64,000 nucleotides of DNA from Enhygromyxa salina (GTDB lineage Bacteria; Myxococcota_A; Polyangia; Nannocystales; Nannocystaceae), in NCBI RefSeq assembly GCF_002994635.1, contig NZ_PVNL01000119.1, forward strand, positions 59,189 to 123,188, in the 5' to 3' direction. Shown in pieces: positions 8,874-20,467 of the stretch. The position numbers were made by a program, and so were the translations under genes. The first letter of the stretch is position 1. Each line of letters starts with the position of its first letter. The notes beneath the pieces were generated by a model, which was not told the origin of the DNA, did no database searches, and saw only the letters and a program-made list of their open reading frames with translations.

Positions 8874-9502
8874 ACCAGCCACGCGCGCCCTTGCAGCTGC
8901 TGCCGGCTCCCGAAGATCGCGAGCCGAGCGAGCCCACACCCACCCGCAAGACGTCTGCGATCGAGCCACGCAGGCTGGCCCCGGGCGCACCGATGTCGCC
9001 GGGGCCGGTGCCGTTCGAGCTCGCGACCGAGCTGCGCGCGGGTGAGCCGGTGGTGTGGTGGGGTCGCAAGTCCAGGATCGATCGCAAGCCGATTGCGTGG
9101 CTGCTGATCGCCGGCTTGCTGGTGCTCGGGTTCGCGACCTTGCTGGCGCCCGAGCTGTGGGATCAGCCGTGGACGGACATGTGGAAGCCGCTGATCCCCG
9201 CGCTGGCGCCCGCCGCGTTGTTGACCGTGCGAGAGTGGCTCAGCCTCCGCGACGTGGTGGTGACCGACAGCTCGATCTTGGTGTGTGATCACCGTGGCCG
9301 GCTCGAGCGACTCGCGTTTCGTAACGTGCGTCGTGTCGCCCGTGATCTGCTGACGGGTGGGATCCTGCTCGAGGGCGCGCAGCACAAGCTGCGACTGCCC
9401 CCGGCGCTCGCAGAAGACGCCCGCGCGGCGATCGCCACCCAGACTCGGCACACCCTGCGCGCCGACGATGGCCCGGTCGATCCGCTGTCGTGGCTGCCGT
9501 GA
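8870..9502 (+). CDS. membrane protein, possible bacterial PH-like domain
   Basis: A 210-aa protein coupled to aroC by an ATGA overlap. After a Pro/Arg-rich N-terminus come ELRAGEPVVWWGRKSRIDRK, two hydrophobic segments (AWLLIAGLLVLGFATLLAPELW and LIPALAPAALLTV) and a short domain (VVVTDSSILVCDHRGRLERLAFRNVRRV). This layout, with a basic Trp motif, two helices and a beta-rich domain, resembles bacterial PH-like membrane proteins, but the match is by pattern only. The role next to aroC is unclear. Confidence 0.65.
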   Translation: MNQPRAPLQLLPAPEDREPSEPTPTRKTSAIEPRRLAPGAPMSPGPVPFELATELRAGEPVVWWGRKSRIDRKPIAWLLIAGLLVLGFATLLAPELWDQPWTDMWKPLIPALAPAALLTVREWLSLRDVVVTDSSILVCDHRGRLERLAFRNVRRVARDLLTGGILLEGAQHKLRLPPALAEDARAAIATQTRHTLRADDGPVDPLSWLP

Positions 9503-9517
9503 GCGGGGCGCCAGCGC

Positions 9518-10534
9518 TCAAAACTGCATCTGCCAGGACACCACGGCCCGGCGCCCGGACTGCTTGCCGACCCGGACCTCGTCGACGGCCAGCGTGACTC
9601 CACCGAACACGAGCAGCGCCGAGCCGATGCCCACGGCGGCGATGCCCGAGACGGTCCCTTCGTAGAGATCCGGGCACTGCGAGGCGTCGGCGACTGGGTC
9701 TTGGCCACCTGGGCAGTTGCCGTCGAGGCCCAACATCACGCCCCCGGCGACCGCGGCCCCGACCCCGATCACGGCCACGCTGATCTCGGCCCAGCGCGGC
9801 AAGATCCGCTTGGGCGGCGGAGGCGGAGGCTCGACCACGGCCGGCGGCGGGGCCACGATCTCACACTGATCATCCTCGGCGATCTCGGGGTAGTAGAGCA
9901 CCTCCGACACGCCGTCCTCGCCGAGCTCGAGCTCGTGGCGCTCGGCCGGCGCGCTGCCGTCGGCGGCCTCGATCCACACGCGGTGGGGGCCCAGGTACAG
10001 CAGCCCGGAGTTTGCGGTCGCGGGTTGCTCGTCGATCACGATCCGACAGGCGACCCGACACTGGATCTGGATCGAGCCAGACCCGCGCTCGTCGAGCAGC
10101 TTGCGGCGGGCGTCGTGAAACTCGACGAGGGTCGGTCCGAACCGCTTGATCGGCAGCTTGCGCTCGCGGGCGGTCAGCAGCACCGCGTCCATGACCCGCG
10201 CGGCCTGGGTCTCGTCGTCGGCCAGCAGCAGCGCCCGCGCGAGGTTGAGCTGCGAGAGGTCGAGCGCCTCGCGACCTTTGGGGTCGGCCGCGATCTGGGG
10301 CCCAAAGCCGACGAGCTGCTCGAGCGCGGCCTCGAGCATCGGCAGGCTGGACTCGGGGTCGCGGTTGACGGCGATGTTGGCCTCGTCGACCGCGGCGAGG
10401 GCTGCCTCGTAGTCGCCGTCCGACTCCGGCGCCGCGACCTCGACGAGCGGGGCGGCGAGGTGGGGGGCCGGCGGAGAAAAACTCGTGACGGCGCTCAGGG
10501 CCGCGAGCGAGCACGCGAGTACGGGGGACGCCAC
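9518..10534 (-). CDS. secreted/membrane protein with helical N-domain and C-terminal TM pair
   Basis: A 338-aa protein with a signal-like N-terminus and an Ala-rich alpha-helical region (about 35-135). The middle has an SGSIQIQCRVACRIVIDEQPA segment, similar to the PEGA-like beta domains common in myxobacterial envelope proteins. After a Pro-rich linker (VVEPPPPPPKRILP) come two hydrophobic helices (AVIGVGAAVAGGVMLGL and GIAAVGIGSALLVFGGV) and a basic end. The start is a GTG at 10534. It is divergent from the kinase gene at 10800. Function unknown. Confidence 0.65.
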   Translation of the reverse strand: MASPVLACSLAALSAVTSFSPPAPHLAAPLVEVAAPESDGDYEAALAAVDEANIAVNRDPESSLPMLEAALEQLVGFGPQIAADPKGREALDLSQLNLARALLLADDETQAARVMDAVLLTARERKLPIKRFGPTLVEFHDARRKLLDERGSGSIQIQCRVACRIVIDEQPATANSGLLYLGPHRVWIEAADGSAPAERHELELGEDGVSEVLYYPEIAEDDQCEIVAPPPAVVEPPPPPPKRILPRWAEISVAVIGVGAAVAGGVMLGLDGNCPGGQDPVADASQCPDLYEGTVSGIAAVGIGSALLVFGGVTLAVDEVRVGKQSGRRAVVSWQMQF

Positions 10535-10799
10535 TGCCGCAAGATATCAGGACCGGGGCGGTCGCCGCAGCTTCACTGTTCCCCCGCCCAGGTGACGCGG
10601 TTGGCAGTACGATCAGTCGCCAGCGGTCTCGCCTAAACACCAATGCGCTCGTGCGCGTTGGGTTTGGCTGGAATATGGGCCGGTGCGGGGGCCGCACGCC
10701 TGGCCAGATTCTTGATCTCGACGGCCTCGACACGGCACCATGCGCATACGCCCTCGTGCTCAGCCACGAGCGTCGTCGCGAACGCGAAAACGGACAACC

Positions 10800-12541
<1,742 letters not shown>

Positions 12542-12545
<4 letters not shown>

Positions 12546-13450
12546 AGCACGTTGGGCTGTTGGTTGGTGGGCTGTGGGCCGTCGGGCTGTGTGGCTGCGT
12601 TCGCGTGCCCAATCCGAACTACTCGGTCGGCGGTGGCAGCGACAGCGCTGGCTCCGAGACCGCGACCACGCTCGGCGATGGCGACGGAGATCCGGACAGC
12701 GGCGACGGCGACGGCGACGGCGATGGTGATCCAGAGAGCGGCGACGGAGACGGCGACGGCGACGGCGACGGCGATCCAGAGAGCGGCGACGGCGACGGCG
12801 ACAACTGTGAGCCCGGGCAGCTCGACTGCCCGTGCGCGGCGCTCGAGACCTGCGACCCAGGCCTGGCCTGCGTGCTCGGTGACTGTCTCGCGGCCGACTC
12901 GTGCGGACCGGTCAACGACGCCGTGCAGGTCAGCGCGGTGCCGAGCTACGCGGCCGAGCCCCCGCCCACGCCCGAGACCTCGATCTGCGTGCTCAACGGG
13001 CTGGATCAGGGCACCAAGGCCGTCCTCAACATCGAGCAGTGCACGGGCATGCTCGCGGGCTTGGTCATCGAGGTCCAGCCGAAGGTCTCGCCGATCGAGG
13101 AGCTGCTGGGCAACCCGAACCTCGCCGCGACCGTGACCTTCGTCGAGCTACCTACCGGCTTCTTCGTGCGCATCGACGCCAACGGCATGGAGCTCTACTA
13201 CATCAACGGCAGCACGCTGTTCGCCGACGGCGTCACCCAGTACCCGTGGGCGATCGCGCCGTTCTCTTCCGCCTGCGGGGTGACACCGACGATGTGCGGC
13301 GAGGTCGAGCGGCTCGCCATGTTGATCGACGACGGCGTGGTGTTCGACGGCAACGCGGCGCAGGCATCCGATGTTGCGACCGCATGGATCGAAGAGAACC
13401 TCGACCTGTGCGGGACCAACTCCCACGAGCTAGTGCTCTTGGGTTACTAG
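12542..13450 (+). CDS. GDGDGDP-spacer lipoprotein coupled to kinase
   Basis: A 302-aa predicted lipoprotein: signal peptide ending VGLCG|C, a spacer of GDGDGDP(D/E)SG units, a short Cys cluster (CPCAALETCDPGLACVLGDC) and a C-terminal domain of about 170 residues that I do not recognise (for example TVTFVELPTGFFVRIDANG). The ATG lies inside the last codons of the kinase gene. The overlap makes co-translation likely, so this may be a surface partner or ligand sensor for the kinase. That is an inference from position only. Confidence 0.75.
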
Positions 13451-13456
13451 ATTTTT

Positions 13457-13613
13457 CCGCACGTCGTGCGTCCCATGGACACAGGAAAATGTGCTCAGAG
13501 CCCCCTCCCAGGGGGCCACACATGCGCCTGCGAACAAACGGCCCCGAGGAGCGAAGCGACCAGACGCGCCAGCGGCTGCAGTCGGCGAAGTGCAGTGCGT
13601 CTGTGGGGGTCAT
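13457..13613. repeat. dispersed repeat, copy A
   Basis: It starts with the palindrome CCGCACGTCGTGCG and CCCATGG, contains a GCCCCCT...AGGGGGC hairpin, the block GGGGGCCACACATGCGCC, then GGCCCCGAGGAGCGAAGCGA and CCAGACGCGCCAGCGGC, and ends GTGGGGGTCAT. The same order of blocks is found in copy C near 48.9 kb and partly in copy B. It is intergenic, with no transposase. Confidence 0.85.
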
Positions 13614-13719
13614 ATGGAGCCCCCTTCCAGGGGGCCACACATGCGTTCGCAAACAGCCAGCCCGATGGGAGCGAGCGAAGCGAGTGACCGCGAAGTGCGA
13701 AGCCGCCTGTGGGGGTCAT
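13614..13719. repeat. dispersed repeat, copy B (shorter)
   Basis: A direct repeat of copy A that lacks its first 50 or so bases. It has GAGCCCCCTTCCAGGGGGCC, the CACACATGCG block, a diverged GAGCGAGCGAAGCGAG segment and the shared end CTGTGGGGGTCATT. It abuts copy A head to tail. Confidence 0.75.
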
Positions 13720-13732
13720 TGACACACTAGAA

Positions 13733-13754
13733 GGCCCCCGTCGGAACGGGGGCC
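13733..13754 (-). terminator. hairpin terminator between convergent genes
   Basis: GGCCCCCGT and ACGGGGGCC pair perfectly around a CGGA loop. On the minus strand it follows the gene ending at 13802 and is trailed by TTCTAGTGTG. On the plus strand it could end the kinase-lipoprotein transcript. Confidence 0.6.
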
Positions 13755-13801
13755 GTGAGCACGCTCGCCAAAGGAACGGAAGCGGAACGGAAGCGGAACG
13801 G

Positions 13802-14656
<855 letters not shown>

Positions 14657-14716
14657 AGCGCCGGAGCCTCGCCCACTGCCTGGCGCAGAGCAAGCAGGTC
14701 GAGCGCACCCGCAGCT

Positions 14717-15322
14717 TTATTTTGCGTACCAGCCGACGACCTTCGGGTGCTCGGCGACCGCCCGGGCGACGGCGTTGAGCTTGGGAAGCTCCGCGAACAC
14801 CGTTGTTGGCACGTGGTCGATGACCCCCGATGTAAACCATTTGACCGCCATGTAGAGCTTGAGGTCCGCGACGCCAATCTCGGCCCCGCCAACAAAGGGA
14901 CCCTCCCCCAGCTGGCGCTCGATGAACCCCCCCCATTGCTTCAGGTAGCCCTCGGCCAGCTCGGTGCGGGCGGCGAGCTTGGCCTCGGGCTCGCTGATCT
15001 TCAAAGTCGCGCTCACCACCCCGCGTAGCTCTTCGACGGCGCACATCAGGGCCTCGTGGTGGGCGGCCTGCCAATTGTCACGCGGGTGCAGGCCGTACTC
15101 GCGCCCGATGTAGACCAATATCGCGTTGGATTGCCCGAGCGGGGCCCGGCCCTCGAGCTCCAGGACCGGCAGCGAGCCGAATGGGGTGGTTGGCTTGCGC
15201 TCGGGCCAGCTGCCCGCCAGGCGGTCGTCCTCGAACTCGACGCCCGCGAGGTGCAGGGCCAGTCGGGCCTCCTCGCCGCGACTCCCGGCGAAATTGAAGT
15301 AGGTCAGCTTGGGCTTGCTCAT
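14717..15322 (-). CDS. glutathione S-transferase family protein
   Basis: A 201-aa soluble protein with the sigma-class-like N-terminal thioredoxin fold: KLTYFNFAGSRGEEARLAL (Tyr near residue 8 is the usual glutathione activator), the cis-Pro segment FGSLPVLEL and QSNAILVYIGREYG. A helical C-terminal domain follows, with VGGAEIGVADLKLYMAVKW. It would conjugate glutathione or a related thiol to electrophiles; the substrate is not known. It starts with an ATG, 58 bases from the divergent CocE-type gene. Confidence 0.88.
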   Translation of the reverse strand: MSKPKLTYFNFAGSRGEEARLALHLAGVEFEDDRLAGSWPERKPTTPFGSLPVLELEGRAPLGQSNAILVYIGREYGLHPRDNWQAAHHEALMCAVEELRGVVSATLKISEPEAKLAARTELAEGYLKQWGGFIERQLGEGPFVGGAEIGVADLKLYMAVKWFTSGVIDHVPTTVFAELPKLNAVARAVAEHPKVVGWYAK

Positions 15323-15380
15323 GCCCGCGACGCTACGTCAGCGGTCGGTGGGTGTTCCACGGGTCGACGGCTCGGTTAGC

Positions 15381-17456
15381 ATGGTCGCCGTGAGTCGTCC
15401 GAATGGGTCTGTGACGTGGCGCGGCCTGGCGCCTTTGCTGGGGCTGGGGCTGGTGTTGGTGTCGGGGTCGGGATGTGAGCGTACGCAGGTCAGCGCGGCG
15501 CCGTGTGAGCCGACGGCCGAGCCCCCGACCGCGTCCGCGCCCGCGCCCGAGATCGCTGATCCGAACCAGGAGACGGCCCGCTTCATCGCGCACAACTACG
15601 TCAAGCGCGAGGTCCGAATTCCGATGCGGGATGGCGCGACCTTGTTCACGACGATCTACTCGCCCGGCGAGGCGCTGCGGGCCGGGGCGCCCGCGCTCCC
15701 GATCATGCTGTTCCGCACGCCCTACTCGATCGGGCCGTACGGCGAGGCGCTCCCCGACAAGCTCGGGCCGCAGCCAGCCATGATGCGCGACGGCTATATC
15801 TTTGTGTATCAGGACGTGCGCGGCCGGTTCATGTCGGACGGCGAGTTCGTCAACATGACCCCGCAGATCGACGACAAGTCGGGGCCGGCCGACATCGACG
15901 AGAGCAGCGACACTTACGACACGATCGCGTGGCTGCTCGACAACGTGGAGGGTCACAGCGGCAAGGTCGGGCAGTGGGGGATCAGCTATCCGGGCTTTTA
16001 CGCGGCGGCTGCGGTGATCGACGCCCACCCGGCCTTGCTCGCGGTCTCGCCCCAGGCTCCGATCGCGGACTGGTGGTACGACGACTTTCATCACCACGGG
16101 GCGTTCTTGCTCCCGCACCTGTTCAATTTCATCTCGAGCTTTGGCCGGGCCCGCGACGGGCACACCCAGGACTGGCCCGCGCGGTTTGACCACGGCACGC
16201 CCGACGGCTTCGAGTTCTTCAAGCGCCTGGGCCCGGTCCGCAACGCCAACGAGCGCTACTTCCACCACGAGATCGCGTTCTGGGACGCGGTCATGGACCA
16301 CCCCAACTACGATGAATTCTGGGCCAGCCGCAACCTGCTGCCGCACCTCGAGCGGGTCAGCGCGCTGGGGCCCGCGGTCATGACCGTGGGCGGGTGGTTC
16401 GACGCCGAAGATCTCTACGGGCCGCTGCACATCTATGCCGCGCTCGAACAGGCCGATCCGAGCGGCCGCAACAGCCTGGTCATGGGTCCGTGGCAGCACG
16501 GCGGGTGGGCGCGGACCGACGGCGCGAGCCTGGGCGACGTCTCCTTCGGGGCCGCGACCTCGCTCGAGTACCAGGCCGAGATCGAGCGCCGGTTCTTTGC
16601 GACCACGCTCGGACACCCGGTCGCGGCCGAGTACGAGGGCTGCGCGGCGCTGCCCGAGGCGTACATGTTCGAGACCGGCGCCAATCGCTGGCGGAGCTTC
16701 GAGCAGTGGCCCCCGAACACGCAGGCGCGCGCGCTGTGGTTTGGACCCGACGGCTCGCTGCGCGAGCAGGCGCCCGAGGATCGCCCGCGCAGCTTCGACG
16801 CGTTCATCAGCGATCCAGCCCACCCGGTCCCGTTCACGTCGGCGATCGCCAAGGGCATGACCCGCGAGTACATGAGCGACGACCAGCGCTTCGCCGCGCG
16901 CCGTGCCGACGTGCTGGTCTATCAGACCGAGCCGCTGACCGAGCCGCTGACGATCGCCGGGCCACTGAGCGCGCAGCTGTGGGTCTCGACCGATCAGCGC
17001 GACGCGGACTGGATCGTCAAGCTGATCGACGTGTTGCCCGACGACGCGCCCGATCACGAGGGCCTGCGCGAGGGCATGCACATGGGCGGCTATCAGATGA
17101 TGGTGCGCAGCGAGGTCATGCGCGGGCGGTTTCGCGAGGACCCGTCGGCGCCCAAGCCCTTCAAGCCCAACCAGCCGACCGAGGTCACGCTGCCGCTGCA
17201 GGATGTCCTGCACACGTTCGGGGTCGGGCATCGCGTCATGGTTCAGGTCCAGAGCACATGGTTCCCGCTCGTGGACCTCAACCCGCAGGGGTGGGTCGAC
17301 AATATCTACGCTGCGCGCGAGGCCGACTTCGTGGCCGCGCAGCACCGGGTCTATCGCGATGCCAAGCACGCCTCGGGCCTGCGGTTCGGCAGCCTCGCCG
17401 CGTCTGAAGGCCAGCAACCGTCTCGCTGTCGCGTTGGCGAGACCCCAGCGCAGTGA
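15381..17456 (+). CDS. CocE/NonD-family alpha/beta hydrolase, lipoprotein
   Basis: A 691-aa predicted lipoprotein hydrolase of the X-Pro dipeptidyl-peptidase/cocaine esterase family. A short signal sequence ends VSGSG|C. The hydrolase domain begins VKREVRIPMRDGATLFTTIYSP. The nucleophile is Ser202 in GQWGISYPGF. TVGGWFDAEDLYGPL probably carries the acid. GPWQHGGWAR holds a conserved His. The C-terminal jelly-roll domain has LTIAGPLSAQLWVSTD and GVGHRVMVQVQSTWFP. I chose the ATG at 15381; a GTG at 15390 is also possible. The substrate is an ester or amide, unknown. Confidence 0.9.
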   Translation: MVAVSRPNGSVTWRGLAPLLGLGLVLVSGSGCERTQVSAAPCEPTAEPPTASAPAPEIADPNQETARFIAHNYVKREVRIPMRDGATLFTTIYSPGEALRAGAPALPIMLFRTPYSIGPYGEALPDKLGPQPAMMRDGYIFVYQDVRGRFMSDGEFVNMTPQIDDKSGPADIDESSDTYDTIAWLLDNVEGHSGKVGQWGISYPGFYAAAAVIDAHPALLAVSPQAPIADWWYDDFHHHGAFLLPHLFNFISSFGRARDGHTQDWPARFDHGTPDGFEFFKRLGPVRNANERYFHHEIAFWDAVMDHPNYDEFWASRNLLPHLERVSALGPAVMTVGGWFDAEDLYGPLHIYAALEQADPSGRNSLVMGPWQHGGWARTDGASLGDVSFGAATSLEYQAEIERRFFATTLGHPVAAEYEGCAALPEAYMFETGANRWRSFEQWPPNTQARALWFGPDGSLREQAPEDRPRSFDAFISDPAHPVPFTSAIAKGMTREYMSDDQRFAARRADVLVYQTEPLTEPLTIAGPLSAQLWVSTDQRDADWIVKLIDVLPDDAPDHEGLREGMHMGGYQMMVRSEVMRGRFREDPSAPKPFKPNQPTEVTLPLQDVLHTFGVGHRVMVQVQSTWFPLVDLNPQGWVDNIYAAREADFVAAQHRVYRDAKHASGLRFGSLAASEGQQPSRCRVGETPAQ

Positions 17457-17469
17457 TAAACCACGCGCG

Positions 17470-19665
17470 ATGCCCCGCTCGCTCTCGCTGTGCCTGTTCG
17501 GGTTGCTGATCGCCGGCTGCAACGGCGAGTCGGGCAGCCGCAGCGCCGACCAGGGCCGAGCCTCGGCCGCCGCCCCCGTCAGCGGGCCACCCACGTTCGC
17601 GGCTGACGTCGCCCCGATCATCTATGCCAACTGCGCGGTCTGTCACCACGACGGCGGCGCCGGCCCGTTCACGCTGCGCAGCTACGACGACGTCAGCGAC
17701 CACGCCGAGCAGATCGTCGAGGTCACCCAGAGCGGCTTCATGCCGCCCTGGCTGCCGCGCGAGGGCTACGGCAATTTTGAGGGCGAGCGGCACCTGAGCG
17801 CCGCCCACAAGCAATTACTCGCGGACTGGGTCGCCGGGGGCCGGCTGCCTGGTGACCTGTCTACCGCCCCCAGCTTTCCCAGCTTCGCGAGCGGCTGGCA
17901 GCTGGGCCCGCCCGATCTCGAGCTGCAGGCCGAGGCCGCGTACGAGCTCCCGGCCGAGGGCAGGGACATCTACCGCAACTTCGTGATCTCCGTGCCGCCG
18001 GGGCCAACCCGGTTCGTGAAGACCGTCGAGCTCGCGCCGGGCTCACCCAAGGTGGTTCACCACGCGGTCATGCGCGTCGACGTCGAGGGCGAGGCCCGGC
18101 GGCTCGACGCGGCCGACCCGGAGCCCGGGTTTGACGGCATGGTGTTCGCGGGCGCGACCATGCCCGGCGGTCACTTCATCGGCTGGACGCCAGGTCGGAC
18201 CGCGGATCCGGGCGACGACGACCGCTCGTGGCCGCTCACCGGGGGCACGGACATCGTCGTGCAGGTCCACCTGCGTCCAACCGGCAAGCCCGAGCGGATC
18301 CAGCCCAAGCTCGGTCTGCACTTCGCCGCGCACCCGCCGCCGAAGCCGGCGCTGGCGATGGTGCTGTCGTCGACGGCGATCGACATCGCCCCGGGCGACA
18401 GCGACTTTCGTGTGGTCGACACTTTCGAGCTGCCCGTGGATGTGCGGGTGTTGAGCGTCTATCCCCACGCGCACTACGTCGGCAAGCAGCTCGAGGGCTT
18501 CGCGACCTTGCCCGACGGCAGCCGCCAGTGGCTGGTCAAGATCGACGACTGGGACTTCAATTGGCAGGATCAATACCGCTATGAGCACCCGATCGCGCTG
18601 CCCAAGGGCAGCGTGATCACCATGGATCACCGCTACGACAATTCAGCTCAGAACCCGCGCAATCCGTTCTCTCCGCCCCAGCGCGTGGTGTTTGGGGCCA
18701 ACTCGACCGACGAGATGGCCGAGCTGATCCTCGAGGTCGAGCCGGTCAATCCGGCCGAGATCGGCGTGCTCGACGAGGCGTCCCGGCTCGCGTGGTTGAG
18801 CGTGCAGATCGAGACGATCGAGCGCGCGCTCGCCGAGCAACCCAACGACCCCGAGCTGCTCGCCAACCTGGCCGGGATGCTGTCACACGGGGGCCGCCAC
18901 GCGGAGGCCCGCGATCGCTACCAGGCCTCGCTGGCCCAGCGCGACGACGCGAGCACGCGGGTCGAGCTGGCGATCGTGCTCACGGCGCTCGATCAGCTGC
19001 CGGCCGCCGAGCTCGAGCTCGACGCGGCGCTGGGGCTCGAGCCCGAGCACGCGCGGGCGCACCTGGTGCGTGGCAACCACCGGCGACTGGCCGAGCAATA
19101 CACCGCCGCGCTGGCGTCATACGAGCGCGCGATCGCGGCCGATCCCGAGCTCGTCGAGGCCCACAACAACCTTGGCGTCACCCATGAAAAGCTGGATCAG
19201 CCGGCCCGCGCCGCGACGGCGTTCGCTCGGGCGGCCCAGCTCTCGCCGGGGCGCTCGCTGTTCTGGGAGAACCTGGGTCGGGCCCACGAGGCCGCGCAGC
19301 AGTACGACGAGGCGCTCGCGGCCTATCGCACCGCGCTCGACTGCAACATCAACTCGTTCAAGGCGATGCGGGGGCTCGCGTGGATCCTGGCCACCCACGC
19401 CGATCCGAGCAAGCGCGACCCGACCCAGGCGCTCGCGCTGGCCGAGGCGGCTGGCCGCGCGACCGGGTTTCGCTCACCCGAGGTGCTCGAGGCCCTGGCC
19501 GCGGGCCTGGCCGCGAGCGGGCGATTCGAGCCGGCGACCGAGGCGATCGGGCGCGCGATCGAGCTGGCTCAGCTGGCCAAGCGGCCCGATCTCGAGGCCC
19601 GGTATCGGGCCCACGCGGCGCTGTTCGGGCGCCGCCAAGCGATCGTGCTGGGCGCGCCCGATTAG
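17470..19665 (+). CDS. cytochrome c / PHM-like copper monooxygenase / TPR fusion lipoprotein
   Basis: A 731-aa predicted lipoprotein (lipobox LLIAG|C). Residues 40-120 hold a haem site CAVCHH (Cys55, Cys58, His59) and a FMPPWLP segment, likely the haem Met region. Residues about 150-410 match the peptidylglycine hydroxylating / dopamine beta-monooxygenase fold. VVHHAVM gives His197/His198, VVQVHLRP gives His267, PHAHYVGK gives His333/His335, and TMDHRYD gives Met385. Together these are the full set of CuH and CuM ligands. The rest (about 425-731) is TPR repeats. It starts 13 bases after the hydrolase gene, so the two probably share a transcript. The substrate is unknown. Confidence 0.85.
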   Translation: MPRSLSLCLFGLLIAGCNGESGSRSADQGRASAAAPVSGPPTFAADVAPIIYANCAVCHHDGGAGPFTLRSYDDVSDHAEQIVEVTQSGFMPPWLPREGYGNFEGERHLSAAHKQLLADWVAGGRLPGDLSTAPSFPSFASGWQLGPPDLELQAEAAYELPAEGRDIYRNFVISVPPGPTRFVKTVELAPGSPKVVHHAVMRVDVEGEARRLDAADPEPGFDGMVFAGATMPGGHFIGWTPGRTADPGDDDRSWPLTGGTDIVVQVHLRPTGKPERIQPKLGLHFAAHPPPKPALAMVLSSTAIDIAPGDSDFRVVDTFELPVDVRVLSVYPHAHYVGKQLEGFATLPDGSRQWLVKIDDWDFNWQDQYRYEHPIALPKGSVITMDHRYDNSAQNPRNPFSPPQRVVFGANSTDEMAELILEVEPVNPAEIGVLDEASRLAWLSVQIETIERALAEQPNDPELLANLAGMLSHGGRHAEARDRYQASLAQRDDASTRVELAIVLTALDQLPAAELELDAALGLEPEHARAHLVRGNHRRLAEQYTAALASYERAIAADPELVEAHNNLGVTHEKLDQPARAATAFARAAQLSPGRSLFWENLGRAHEAAQQYDEALAAYRTALDCNINSFKAMRGLAWILATHADPSKRDPTQALALAEAAGRATGFRSPEVLEALAAGLAASGRFEPATEAIGRAIELAQLAKRPDLEARYRAHAALFGRRQAIVLGAPD

Positions 19666-19669
19666 CGGC

Positions 19670-19685
19670 GATCTAGAGCTAGATC
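19670..19685. terminator. small palindrome between convergent genes
   Basis: GATCTAG-AG-CTAGATC (19670-19685) is a 7-bp inverted repeat in the 13-base gap between convergent stop codons. It could be a weak two-way terminator. Confidence 0.3.
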
Positions 19686-20467
19686 TCGATCGCGACTGGC
19701 ACGTCGATCAGCCCCGCGGCCTGCAGGCTCTCTTCGATCGGGACCGGAAACACGCAGTACTTATAAAAGTCGTGCATGTCCCGGACCGAGAGCGCGCGAG
19801 TCGTCTTGCCGGGCCGGGCCGGGTCGCGCGCAATGTCTTGCCCCAAGACCCCGAGCAACAGCTGGCGCATCTCGAACTTGCTCATGGTCGGACCCACGCC
19901 CGACCGCGGCGACTCAGCGTTCATGATGTTGTGAGCCATAATTGCCGGCATCGAGTCATTGTTGACATACAGCCGCGCGGCGGTCGGGCCATGGAGAAAT
20001 GTGTCGTCGATCATCGTGCCGTTTAGCGACGGCTGAATCGACCACACGAGCTTGTTCAACGCGAGTTGATCGAAGTGACCCGTACTCAGAATCCCCGTAT
20101 CCACACCCCGCTTGAGCCGAACGATCAAGCCGGCGTTGACTCGGTCTTCGTCAAAGTCCCCGCGGACCACGTTATAGAGGCCCATGTACCAGGGCCCCGA
20201 TAGATACGCGATCGACTTGACCGAGCCCGGCCCGAGCCCCAGCGCGCGGGCCCAGCGGGCCAACGCTTGCTTGTCTGTCCTTGGTAGCGCCTTGTGTCCA
20301 TAGCTGAGCTCGGTCCTCGAGGCATCGAGCATTGGACAGCGAATCCGACCGGTCCTGCGCGGCACGCCGCGGGCGTTTAATTTCGTGGCTCGCGCGGCGC
20401 GAAATTCGACTGACACCTCGCGATAGCCTTCAGTGTTTGTCTCTACCTTGCGTGTGACGATGGGCAT
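19679..20467 (-). CDS. hypothetical protein, unrecognised family
   Basis: A 262-aa protein with no signal peptide and no clear membrane helix. It begins MPIVTRKVETNTEGYREVSVEF and later contains LARWARALGLGPGSVKSIAYL and SGPWYMGLYNVVRGDFDEDRV. I do not recognise any family. The frame stays open upstream to 20962, but that extension is the low-complexity shadow of the neighbouring gene. I use the ATG at 20467. Codons with A or T in the third position look more frequent here than in neighbours. It is convergent with the copper-monooxygenase gene. Confidence 0.6.
   Translation of the reverse strand: MPIVTRKVETNTEGYREVSVEFRAARATKLNARGVPRRTGRIRCPMLDASRTELSYGHKALPRTDKQALARWARALGLGPGSVKSIAYLSGPWYMGLYNVVRGDFDEDRVNAGLIVRLKRGVDTGILSTGHFDQLALNKLVWSIQPSLNGTMIDDTFLHGPTAARLYVNNDSMPAIMAHNIMNAESPRSGVGPTMSKFEMRQLLLGVLGQDIARDPARPGKTTRALSVRDMHDFYKYCVFPVPIEESLQAAGLIDVPVAIEI

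Larger units (their letters stand above)
13451..13801. other. 351-bp convergent intergenic region with two dispersed repeats
   Basis: This region between two convergent lipoprotein genes holds repeat copies A (13457-13613) and B (13614-13719), a perfect GC hairpin (13733-13754), and a short run of GGAACGGAAGC units (about 13776-13800). Short reading frames in it follow the repeat and have no features of real genes. Confidence 0.7.

Noticed and set aside
8734..9087. Overlapping small frames around the aroC end
   Set aside because: They are shadows of aroC and the coupled membrane protein gene.
13466..13730. Short open frames within repeats A and B
   Set aside because: They exist because of the repeat and lack ribosome-binding sites or conserved protein features.
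15333..17621. 762-aa open frame on the minus strand opposite the CocE-type gene
   Set aside because: It mirrors the codon pattern of the real gene and has no motifs; the plus-strand gene has clear catalytic blocks.
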